A DNA stretch of 64,000 nucleotides from Bacteroidales bacterium (GTDB lineage Bacteria > Bacteroidota > Bacteroidia > Bacteroidales > GCA-2748055), in the NCBI GenBank assembly GCA_023138875.1, contig JAGLOO010000040.1:1-64000 (forward strand). Direction: 5' to 3'. The position numbers were made by a program, and so were the translations under genes. Below, piece after piece: positions 24,917 to 32,567 of this stretch. Position 1 is the first letter of the stretch. The number at the start of each line of letters is the position of its first letter. The notes under the pieces were generated by a model that searched no databases, was not told the origin of the DNA, and saw nothing but the letters and a program-made list of their open reading frames with translations.

Positions 24917-25945
24917 TTAATTTAAGTTAATGACAAATGTTGACAGGATCAGTACCAGGATCCCTATCAGAAGCACCACAATTGTTTTCCTGCTTACCCC
25001 TTTCCACTCCTTCAGGAAAAGTCCCCAAATGTTACTCATCGCAATAACAAGGGCCATCAGGATGCTCCATGAAAAGGCTTCCATAGCTGGCGGAACCAGA
25101 CTCTTCCCCATGCCATAGAAATGGAACTGCAGAAACCAGAGAAATCCGGCAAGGAAAGTGAAAGCTATATTATTCATGAAGACACCTGCAGAGACCGATG
25201 TATAATCCTTATAGGTCTTGTTTTTAATATTCAGACCGACACAATAGATTATATTAACTATAAATCCACCTAACAGTATGAAGATTAAAGTCGGATTACT
25301 CAGGTATAGTTCATTGGTGCCGTATTCCAGGGCCATTTTTTCGATAAGCTTCCCGCTGGCGTTGCCATTCAGACCATAGGCAAAAGCGGAGCTCATTACA
25401 CCGGAAATGAGCGCGATCAAAATACCCTTCTTGAGTGCAAAATCCTTCACTGCAGCCTTTCTCTCTTCTTCTGAAAGACTTTTATTTCTAAGGAATCCGG
25501 CATAACCGATAATAGCAATACCGGCAAGGGCAATAGCGACACCTATAATGGTTAGTATCCCTGCCCGGGTTGAAAAGAGGTCGTCACCGTTAACAATGGC
25601 TGGTATCAATGTTCCCAGAGCAGCTGCAAGTCCCAGGACCAGGCTCTGGCCCAATGCGATACCCATGTACCTTATGCTGAGCCCGAATGTCAGGCTCCCC
25701 ACACCCCACAGGGCACCGAACATAATGGTAAGCCATTTGGCTGATGAAGGAGCTTCTCGCAGGATATCAATCAGGGTTCCTGACGGGACCGTAAACAGTG
25801 CAAATACCCAGGGTGCAATGATCCAGGCTGCCAGGCCCTGTACGATCCAGTAGGACTCCCATGACCATTGTTTAACTTTTTTAAAGGGAACATAAAAGCT
25901 GGCAGCGCCGATACTTCCGATGGCAATAAGAAGGATTCCGATCAT
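24917..25945 (-). CDS. rhaT: L-rhamnose-proton symporter
   Basis: The 342-residue membrane protein has about ten hydrophobic segments. RhaT landmarks include IGSIGAASFYVPFKKVKQWS with WESYWIVQGLAAWIIAPW, and FGALWGVGSLTFGLSIRYMG followed by IALGQSLVLG. It imports L-rhamnose across the inner membrane with protons. It is the first gene of the leftward rhamnose operon, facing the AraC regulator gene across a 367-bp intergenic region. The chain is of normal length with no visible lesion. Confidence 0.9.
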   Translation of the reverse strand: MIGILLIAIGSIGAASFYVPFKKVKQWSWESYWIVQGLAAWIIAPWVFALFTVPSGTLIDILREAPSSAKWLTIMFGALWGVGSLTFGLSIRYMGIALGQSLVLGLAAALGTLIPAIVNGDDLFSTRAGILTIIGVAIALAGIAIIGYAGFLRNKSLSEEERKAAVKDFALKKGILIALISGVMSSAFAYGLNGNASGKLIEKMALEYGTNELYLSNPTLIFILLGGFIVNIIYCVGLNIKNKTYKDYTSVSAGVFMNNIAFTFLAGFLWFLQFHFYGMGKSLVPPAMEAFSWSILMALVIAMSNIWGLFLKEWKGVSRKTIVVLLIGILVLILSTFVINLN

Positions 25946-26312
25946 GGAGATTATTTGTTAATTTCTAAATGCAAAAGCCATCAATTGATGACCAGAAAAT
26001 CAGAAGTATATCAAAAAATCAAAAGTAAACCAAAAGGGACCTCCAATCAATGAATGATTTGGCCATTTGTTTGCACAAAATGAGAAAAATCCGTTCAAAA
26101 AACCACCACCGCATTGAAATCCCCGGGCTCATATCTCACTGTGACCAGAAGCTATTAATTGATTTCAGCCGGTTATAATACCATGGTGGAAACTGATGAT
26201 TCATTCTTTATGAGGGTGTTTTAAAAGCGGTTTTAAACTATTGCTATCCCGTCAGATTTATATAAATTGTGACACAATATTTTACACAGGGATAGCTTTG
26301 AGTTGATAACAA
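25946..26312. promoter_or_regulatory. Divergent control region between rhaT and the AraC regulator
   Basis: No coding frame is credible in these 367 bp. On the reverse strand TACTTTTG (26027-26020) matches the TAnnTTTG -7 box and could drive rhaTMA. I see no clear -33 TTTG at the right distance. AraC-family half-sites cannot be assigned by eye. Confidence 0.4.
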
Positions 26313-27188
26313 GTGGAAGAATTCTTTAAATATGTAAATCCGGGACAGGAAGATAAGGATTGGGGACTATTCCTCAATTGTGCTGGAAAGGCAGCCATAA
26401 AGCCCGGAGTGATATACCCGTCCACCACACATCCTTCCGGATACTACTTTACGTATGAAAAGGGACGAATCCTGAACGAATACCAGATTGTTTATATCAC
26501 GGATGGAGAGGGGATATATGAGAATCAGGGTGGTAAGTTCAAAATCACTCCAGGATCCCTGATATTCACCAAACCAGGGCAATGGCATCGTTATAAGCCC
26601 AGGAAATCTATAGGGTGGGTTGAGCATTATGTAGGTTTTTCAGGTTATATAGTCCATCAGATGTATGGGAGGCCCTGGTTCACACAGAAGAATTCAGTCG
26701 TTGACGTGGGGTACAGGGAGGAGATTATCGATACCTTTTATAAGATTTTCAATTATGTGATTGAAGAGAAACCAGGATACCAGCAGATAGCGGCGGGGAT
26801 GATAATGAAAATGCTGGGATTCATTGTATCCTTTGATAAGCAGAGAGACTTTAGCGGCAAAAGGGTTGAAAAGATTATCCAGAATGCCTGTTTCACCATC
26901 CGCGAGAGTGTTGAATCGGAAATCAATTTCCAGTCATTTGCAGAAAACAATAACATTGGGTATTCCTATTTCAGGAAAATGTTTAAAAAATATACAGGCA
27001 TACCACCTGTTCAGTATCACCTGGAATTAAAAATTCTCAGGGCCAAGGAGATGCTGCTTTATACAGAAAAAAGCATCAAGGAGATCAGCTATGAACTCGG
27101 ATTTCAATCCATCTACTATTTTAGCCGGATCTTTAAAAATAAGATTGGCGTCTCACCCTCTGAAATCCGGAAAAGCGTAAGGGTCTGA
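26313..27188 (+). CDS. AraC-family transcription regulator, probable rhamnose regulator
   Basis: The 291-residue protein has an N-terminal cupin-like sensor half (ITDGEGIYENQGGKFKITPG, GWVEHYVGFSGY). The C-terminal half is a double helix-turn-helix (YSYFRKMFKKYTGIPPVQYH and IKEISYELGFQSIYYFSRIF). The start is GTG; no in-frame ATG exists before the sensor domain. It is transcribed away from rhaTMA, the usual position of RhaS/RhaR-like activators, so control of that operon by L-rhamnose is the simplest reading. The sugar specificity is inferred from position only. Confidence 0.8.
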   Translation: MEEFFKYVNPGQEDKDWGLFLNCAGKAAIKPGVIYPSTTHPSGYYFTYEKGRILNEYQIVYITDGEGIYENQGGKFKITPGSLIFTKPGQWHRYKPRKSIGWVEHYVGFSGYIVHQMYGRPWFTQKNSVVDVGYREEIIDTFYKIFNYVIEEKPGYQQIAAGMIMKMLGFIVSFDKQRDFSGKRVEKIIQNACFTIRESVESEINFQSFAENNNIGYSYFRKMFKKYTGIPPVQYHLELKILRAKEMLLYTEKSIKEISYELGFQSIYYFSRIFKNKIGVSPSEIRKSVRV

Positions 27189-27302
27189 CCCATGTTATCC
27201 TCTCAAACCTGCAGGTAAATCCCATTCATGATAATGAATTTCATGAAATATTCGGTTTAAATCGAGGAATTTAAATTAAATCGGTGGTTTAAATCGAAAA
27301 AA

Positions 27303-27545
27303 TATGATGAAGCGCAACAGATACCGGATATAGGGATTGTGCATAAGTTGATACATGATAATATCCCAGATGTAAGGGTTGTTGTTACAGGGTCTTCGGC
27401 TTTTGAGCTGGTAAATAAAATCAATGAGCCACTCACAGGAAGAAAAACAGAGCTTTTTCTCTTCCCCCTGGCATTTAACGAACTTGTTGGGCATACGAGC
27501 TTGCTTGAAGAAAAACGTTTTCTCGAACACCGTATGATCTTTATT
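27303..27545 (+). pseudogene. Fragment of an AAA_14/DUF4143-type ATPase
   Basis: An open frame encodes DEAQQIPDIGIVHKLIHDNI, VRVVVTGSSAFELVNKINEP and LTGRKTELFLFPLAFNEL. This is the Walker B and sensor region of the DUF4143-linked ATPase family common in Bacteroidota. The Walker A part and everything after about 27545 are absent. The start of this piece lies in an AT-rich stretch with the repeated phrase GGTTTAAATCGA. Confidence 0.7.
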
Positions 27546-27783
27546 TTAAGGGACATGGGGGGCATGCCCCGAATTATCACATTTTTACACCTGTCAGGGA
27601 CAAGGACTGGGCCATGATATGGGGGAATGCATACTGGATCACACCTTTTGATTTTGCCTCACATGAGGGTTTCGACCAATCCATTGTTTCCACCCTGAAG
27701 GAAAATGAACTGATCGGTATATCCTGGAGTATGCTTGATTTCGATGGAGCACAGTGCGAGTCGTTTATGAACCTGGCCCTGTG
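27546..27783 (+). pseudogene. Unrecognised C-terminal gene remnant before the GH32 gene
   Basis: A frame from about 27555 encodes HAPNYHIFTPVRDKDWAMIW, GNAYWITPFDFASHEGF and ends FMNLAL at a stop at 27781-27783. It reads like the end of a secreted or sugar-active protein but I do not recognise it. There is no start codon in a sensible place. It is joined directly to the ATPase fragment. Confidence 0.35.
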
Positions 27784-27863
27784 AATTGGTGAACTAATTG
27801 TTGATAACCCCCAGATTTTCTTTACTTTTAGATACCAGCTAAATAGTTACAAATTTTTTTTAA

Positions 27864-29294
27864 ATGAAAATTGTCACGCTTTTTCTTATTGCTTATTCGA
27901 CTTCGTTGTGTGCCCAATTCTATCCGCATGGCGATAGCATTGATTATTTAGAGGATTACAGAGGACAGTATCATTTCAGCCCGAGATCAGAATGGATGAA
28001 TGACATTAACGGCCTGGTCTACCAGGGGGGTAAATACCACATGATCTATCAGTGGGGTAAAACCATTCGTCATGGTGGTTATGCAACAAGTCCGGATCTT
28101 TTACACTGGAAGGATGAAGGTGTCGCTCTGATTCCGCAAAAATCATTTCTGCCTGCGGAAGCGGTCCGTAATGTTTCGGGTGAACATGTTTTTTCAGGAA
28201 GCGCAGTAGTTGTATCGGGGAAAACGGCAAAGCAAATTACCGGTTCTGCGAAGGAGGCCATTGTTGCAATCTATACCGGAACCGGTGCGGGTACATGCCT
28301 GGCATGGAGCAACGATTCAGGGCTGACTTGGAACGATTACATAGATAATCCGGTTGCCAATGCCATTGATGAGGCCTATCCACGGGATCCCTGTGTTATC
28401 TGGCATGCAGCCTCTTCCAAATGGGTTCTGCTACTCTATGAAAACGGAACGACCTTTTATGCATCTGACAACCTGATCAATTGGACATTTTTGAGTAATA
28501 TAGATTTTGGATTTGAGTGCCCGGATTTCTTTCAATTGCCCCTTGATGGTAATAAGAACAATAAAAAGTGGGTGCTGCAGGATGCAAACGGCAGCTACCT
28601 GGTGGGCAACTTTGATGGGAAAACCTTCAAGCTGGATGCCGGTCAGGATACATTGATCATGACCCTGGGTCCCGATTTTTATGCAGCACAAACTTTTCCC
28701 ATGGGCAGCCTTCCGGACAATGACCCAAGGGTTGTTCAAATCGCATGGATGGATCATTGGAACGGAGGTATCGGGGAGACCATCTGGGAGCGCAACGCCA
28801 CATTCCCGGTCTCTCTGGGCCTGGTAACATCGAATGACCAGCAGAGAGTAACAAGAAATCCAATTGGGGAGATCACCGCACTTTATGAGGGCTCAGAGAC
28901 CTGGAGCAGTCAGATTATTGAAGAGGGAACAAACCTTTTATCGGAGTGTAAGTCAAAAAAGTTTGACCTTATTGCTGAATTTGACTTAACAAATACCACA
29001 GCTTCCCAGGTAGGGTTCAAGATCGCCAATAAAACAATAACCTATGATATTGCAGAGAGAACCCTGATGACAGAAGCCTGTTCACCAGACGGGGCAAATC
29101 ACATCACCATTCGGATACTGGTTGATTGGGGACAGCTTGAACTCTTTGCAAATGATGGAGTCTACTCCTATTCTGAACAATTTGCATTCACGCCGGAGAG
29201 GGATGATATCGAACTGTTTACTGATGGAGCTGTCAGACTTGTTTCGATGGAGTTACACGAGCTTGAAAGAATATGGCCCTGTGTTAGAGAATAA
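27864..29294 (+). CDS. GH32 glycoside hydrolase (levanase/fructan beta-fructosidase type)
   Basis: The 476-residue exported enzyme has a signal peptide (residues 1-17, ending SLCAQ). All three GH32 catalytic blocks are present: WMNDING with nucleophile D47, RDP at about residues 173-175, and ECPD with the acid/base E218. A C-terminal beta-sandwich follows from about residue 330 (VDWGQLELFANDGVYSYS). It should cleave terminal beta-fructosyl units from fructans or sucrose in the periplasm or outside. No SusC/D or fructokinase partner is adjacent; its neighbours on both sides are remnants, so it is an isolated survivor. Confidence 0.9.
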   Translation: MKIVTLFLIAYSTSLCAQFYPHGDSIDYLEDYRGQYHFSPRSEWMNDINGLVYQGGKYHMIYQWGKTIRHGGYATSPDLLHWKDEGVALIPQKSFLPAEAVRNVSGEHVFSGSAVVVSGKTAKQITGSAKEAIVAIYTGTGAGTCLAWSNDSGLTWNDYIDNPVANAIDEAYPRDPCVIWHAASSKWVLLLYENGTTFYASDNLINWTFLSNIDFGFECPDFFQLPLDGNKNNKKWVLQDANGSYLVGNFDGKTFKLDAGQDTLIMTLGPDFYAAQTFPMGSLPDNDPRVVQIAWMDHWNGGIGETIWERNATFPVSLGLVTSNDQQRVTRNPIGEITALYEGSETWSSQIIEEGTNLLSECKSKKFDLIAEFDLTNTTASQVGFKIANKTITYDIAERTLMTEACSPDGANHITIRILVDWGQLELFANDGVYSYSEQFAFTPERDDIELFTDGAVRLVSMELHELERIWPCVRE

Positions 29295-29349
29295 TCAGAA
29301 TAGCAACTCCAGTGCCAAATAGTGCATTAATTTGCTCAACCAAATATCC

Positions 29350-29652
29350 ATGACCACTGAATTTTCAATTTTCCGAAGACTTGCTCTGGTTGCTCTTTTA
29401 GTATTCCAGGGTTTTGAAGGACAATCCGCAACCATCATCCTAACCAGCGATCAGCAGTTGAACGACCTGCTTGATCCCGATAAAAAGATTGATCTTTCTA
29501 CCGGCTATACAAAACGCTTTGGAAGTTTAAGAGAAATTTGCGAAGCTGGTAAAAAGTGGGGAGATAAAATCCTGACCATTGCTTTTGATGAATTCTTTCG
29601 GCAGTACAGGGAACAGGCAGGAACCGAGCGTCTTCTGACACCTGATACCTGA
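29350..29652 (+). pseudogene. Truncated exported protein of unknown family
   Basis: The frame starts with a signal peptide (MTTEFSIFRRLALVALLVFQ, ending near GQSA). It continues with about 75 residues (GSLREICEAGKKWGDKILTI, AFDEFFRQYREQAGTERLLT) and stops abruptly after TPDT. The length is too short for a complete exported enzyme and the stop falls in a TGACACCTGA tandem repeat. I read it as the start of a larger gene whose rest is lost. Family unknown. Confidence 0.45.
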
Positions 29653-29810
29653 CACCTGACAGTGATGAAAACGGCAAACAAATAGAGTCAGGGGTGTTAA
29701 TAAGAAAGTGCGAGTCATTTTTGTGGATTTTTATGCTCAAATATAATGGCTTGGTTCCTGAAAAGCAATGATTAATATGGGCCATTGTTTAAACAAAATG
29801 ACTCTGAATT

Positions 29811-30137
29811 TCAAAACAGGATTGAATCACCCATGATCTGTGTATTCAAATCCTCCAGCGCTTTTATTAACGCCTTCTGGTGTGCTTTTCGTGTGGATAT
29901 ATTGTATATGGTCTGCTGTTTTTTGCCTCGACCAACTCCCCTGTGATTTGAAATCAGCTGATCCTCCCCATTGAAAAAAGAGGCCTCAATCTCAACATCG
30001 GTAACGGCTGTAGCAAAGGGAATACCGCACAATGTACCGATACCCAACGTCAGGATCCCGAGAACGGATCCAACGTTAAATCGGTTGCTTTCATGGCAAG
30101 TGGTTTTATGGTAAACGGTTTGCATGAATTGCCGCAA
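29811..30137 (-). CDS. Small unrecognised protein or gene remnant with one membrane segment
   Basis: The reverse frame of 108 residues has a glycine-rich hydrophobic stretch (SVLGILTLGIGTLCGIPFAT). A beta-rich segment follows (DVEIEASFFNGEDQLISNH), and the end is charged. It resembles the C-terminal part of lipoproteins of unknown function in Bacteroidota, but no lipobox or signal precedes it. It is probably truncated at the N-terminus. It lies between two decayed genes and the GntR regulator at 30187, in the same direction as the latter. Confidence 0.4.
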   Translation of the reverse strand: MRQFMQTVYHKTTCHESNRFNVGSVLGILTLGIGTLCGIPFATAVTDVEIEASFFNGEDQLISNHRGVGRGKKQQTIYNISTRKAHQKALIKALEDLNTQIMGDSILF

Positions 30138-30186
30138 ATACTGTTCCGAAATAGATCCCGAAAAATTCAGCAGGGTGATAGAATAG

Positions 30187-30900
30187 CTAAAACCGCCCGA
30201 TCAGGCTATAATCTACGGTATTGCAATAGATCTGACTGAAGAATGAAAATCCGATCCGGTTGGTTTCCATTTTGCGATCGATCCGTAGTATGGGGTGGTT
30301 ACTTTTGACATTGAAGTGCTTCTGGATTCGCTCATCTGCTGTAATGGCCAGGATTTTCTGCTCTCCTCCCTTGATCTGGATATGGTAATGTTTTCTGAGA
30401 ATCTCAAAGAGTGATCTGTTCTCTAATGTCCTGGAGGTAAAGCGGGGCATGTTCAGGTTGGGGATCATGGTGATGTCGTAAAACACAGGCGTGTCATTGA
30501 TCAAACGCAACCGCTCCATGTAGATGCACCCCATGCTTTTTTCATTTTCGTTGATCTCATACCCGAAAGCTTGTTCCCAGCTTTTAATCCTTGGCTTAAC
30601 AATAATATGGGTGGTCAGATTATCCTGGCCAATGGCTGATGTAGTTCCGGTTAATGAGAGTATTCCAATTCCCTTGGGTTGCCCCTGCACAATGCTACCC
30701 TTGCCCTGGTGACGTATGATGAATCCGTCATTCACCAGCATCTCCAGTGCATTCCGGACCGTAGGGCGGGTGAGGTGATGGGCAGCACATAACTCATTTT
30801 CTGAAGGCAGAAGATCACCTCTGTTGTAAGTACCGTCTTCGATGAGCTTCCTGAGCTTTTCATATAGCTTTCGGTATTGTGGTGCCTCTTTGATTGCCAT
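30187..30900 (-). CDS. GntR-family (HutC/UTRA) transcription regulator
   Basis: The 237-residue protein has the GntR winged helix in residues 8-75 (YEKLRKLIEDGTYNRGDLLP and RPTVRNALEMLVNDGFIIRH). A UTRA ligand-binding domain follows from about residue 95, with MERLRLINDTPVFYDITMIP. HutC-type members sense sugar phosphates or related small molecules and bind sites of the form GTnTAnAC. Such a site, TGTGTAGACA, lies on the promoter of the divergent E2 gene at 31088. Repression of the E1/E2 sugar operon is the most likely role. Confidence 0.85.
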   Translation of the reverse strand: MAIKEAPQYRKLYEKLRKLIEDGTYNRGDLLPSENELCAAHHLTRPTVRNALEMLVNDGFIIRHQGKGSIVQGQPKGIGILSLTGTTSAIGQDNLTTHIIVKPRIKSWEQAFGYEINENEKSMGCIYMERLRLINDTPVFYDITMIPNLNMPRFTSRTLENRSLFEILRKHYHIQIKGGEQKILAITADERIQKHFNVKSNHPILRIDRKMETNRIGFSFFSQIYCNTVDYSLIGRF

Positions 30901-31053
30901 TGGAAGCGTGATTCTTATTTGTATATAATAATAAATGAAGTTGTAAATATAAGTATTGGTTTTTAATTGTCAAAATATTATCAGCTCGAAATTATTTAAT
31001 TAACATTATAACAATAAGATAACATTATAATAGCATGCTGATGTAGTTTTCTT

Positions 31054-31097
31054 TTTGAAATATATAAATAAATAGTACATTTGCACATGTGTAGACA
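31054..31097 (+). promoter_or_regulatory. Promoter with HutC-type GntR operator upstream of the E2 gene
   Basis: TTTG (31054-31057) and TACATTTG (31076-31083), 18 bp apart, match the Bacteroidota -33/-7 elements. TGTGTAGACA (31088-31097) fits the GTnTAnAC operator of HutC-type GntR regulators and covers the expected transcription start. Divergent GntR gene starts at 30900. Confidence 0.65.
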
Positions 31098-31164
31098 AGT
31101 AGGAAAGAGTTAGAAGGTTTAGTGAGTTAGAAAGTTAGAAATTATGAACTTATAATCAAGAAAA

Positions 31165-32538
31165 ATGGCGCATGCAGTTATAATGCCCCGGCAGGGACAA
31201 TCGGTTGAGAGTTGTATTCTCACAGAATGGTATAAAGGTGTTGGAGACCAGGTTTCCCGGGGGGACCTGCTATTTGCATATGAAACCGATAAAGCATCCT
31301 TCGAAGAGGAGGCTCAGGCAGATGGTATTCTGCTGGCCCGCTTTTATGAAGAGGGAGACGAGGTTCCTGTACTCGTTAACACAGCTGTGATCGGAGCTGA
31401 AGGGGAATCGGTTGAAGAATTTCGTCCGGGAAGTAGTGCTGTGGATGAAGAGGCTGTTGCAGCGGAAAAGCCGGTGGAGGAAGCTGCCGGGGTAATTGAA
31501 CAGCAGCAGATTCTGGTGCAACCTGCAGGTAATGGAAAGATTGCCATATCTCCAAGGGCTAAAAAACTGGCTAAAGAAAAGCGTGTGGTTGTTGAATACA
31601 TTGCCGGGAGCGGACCGGGTGGGAGGATCATAGAGCGGGATATCCTGGAAGAGATTAAAAATGGGAAGCGTCTTACTCCGCTGGCTCAGAAAAAACTGGA
31701 AGGAGAAGGACTTGTAGTTCCGGGTGAAGGAAAAACTCCTTACGGAAAGATCACTTCCAAAGACCTGGTGGAATCCTCACAGGTTGCTCAAGTCCAGCCT
31801 GGTATATCCACAGGAGGAAACTATACCGATGAACCCCTGTCAAATGTCCGCAAGATCATTGCCGGTGCTATGCACCGCTCGCTGCAGAATTCAGCCCAGC
31901 TGACACACCACCTTAGTGCCAATGCATCACGGATGTTGCAATTGCGAAAGGAAGTGAAGAACAGAATAAACGAAGGATATGCATACAATATCACACTGAA
32001 CGATATGGTATGTTACGCTGTTATCCGTGCGCTTAAAGGATACCCTGAAGCCAATGCTCATTTCCTGGATGGGATCATACGCAAGTTTAACAAAGTGAAC
32101 ATGGGACTTGCGGTTGATACCGACAGGGGACTGATGGTGCCAACATTGCTTAATGCAGATGATTTCTCTCTGCCGGGCCTCTCCTCGCAGCTGAAAGAGC
32201 TTGCCGAAGCCTCCAAAAAGGGAGGTATTTCCCCTGACTTACTTGTTCCTGAAGCTGCCACATTTACAGTTTCCAACCTGGGTAACTATGGTGTTGAAAT
32301 GTTTACCCCGGTTATCAACCTGCCACAGGTAGCCATACTGGGTGTCAGTACCATTATTTTGCGACCAACCGTGTTGGAAGATGGGTCCTTTGGTTTTCAG
32401 CCTTATATGGGCCTTTCACTTACCTATGATCATAGGGCGCTGGACGGGGGACCGGCCACACAGTTCCTGGCCGAGATCAAGAATCAGATTGAAAAACTCT
32501 CTCCGGAGTTACTTTCATATAAGAGATTAAATCAATAA
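31165..32538 (+). CDS. Dihydrolipoyl acyltransferase (E2) of a 2-oxo acid/acetoin dehydrogenase-type complex
   Basis: The 457-residue protein has one lipoyl domain (residues 1-78) with the lipoylated K43 in ETDKAS. Two E3/E1-binding-like segments follow: ISPRAKKLAKEKRVV with GSGPGGRIIERDIL near 130-165, and LTPLAQKKLEGEGLVV near 172-205. The catalytic acyltransferase domain occupies about 225-457, ending with the active-site DHRALDGG (H422). It transfers an acyl group from E1 to CoA. The start ATG follows a promoter with a GntR operator. The fused E1 gene begins 29 bp after its stop. No E3 gene is present in the window. Confidence 0.85.
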   Translation: MAHAVIMPRQGQSVESCILTEWYKGVGDQVSRGDLLFAYETDKASFEEEAQADGILLARFYEEGDEVPVLVNTAVIGAEGESVEEFRPGSSAVDEEAVAAEKPVEEAAGVIEQQQILVQPAGNGKIAISPRAKKLAKEKRVVVEYIAGSGPGGRIIERDILEEIKNGKRLTPLAQKKLEGEGLVVPGEGKTPYGKITSKDLVESSQVAQVQPGISTGGNYTDEPLSNVRKIIAGAMHRSLQNSAQLTHHLSANASRMLQLRKEVKNRINEGYAYNITLNDMVCYAVIRALKGYPEANAHFLDGIIRKFNKVNMGLAVDTDRGLMVPTLLNADDFSLPGLSSQLKELAEASKKGGISPDLLVPEAATFTVSNLGNYGVEMFTPVINLPQVAILGVSTIILRPTVLEDGSFGFQPYMGLSLTYDHRALDGGPATQFLAEIKNQIEKLSPELLSYKRLNQ

Positions 32539-32567
32539 GAAACATAAGACAATAAATTCAAAAGAAA

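Noticed and set aside
27241-27300. Repeated GGTTTAAATCGA phrases as a CRISPR or direct-repeat array
   Set aside because: Only two or three imperfect AT-rich copies without spacers of regular length.
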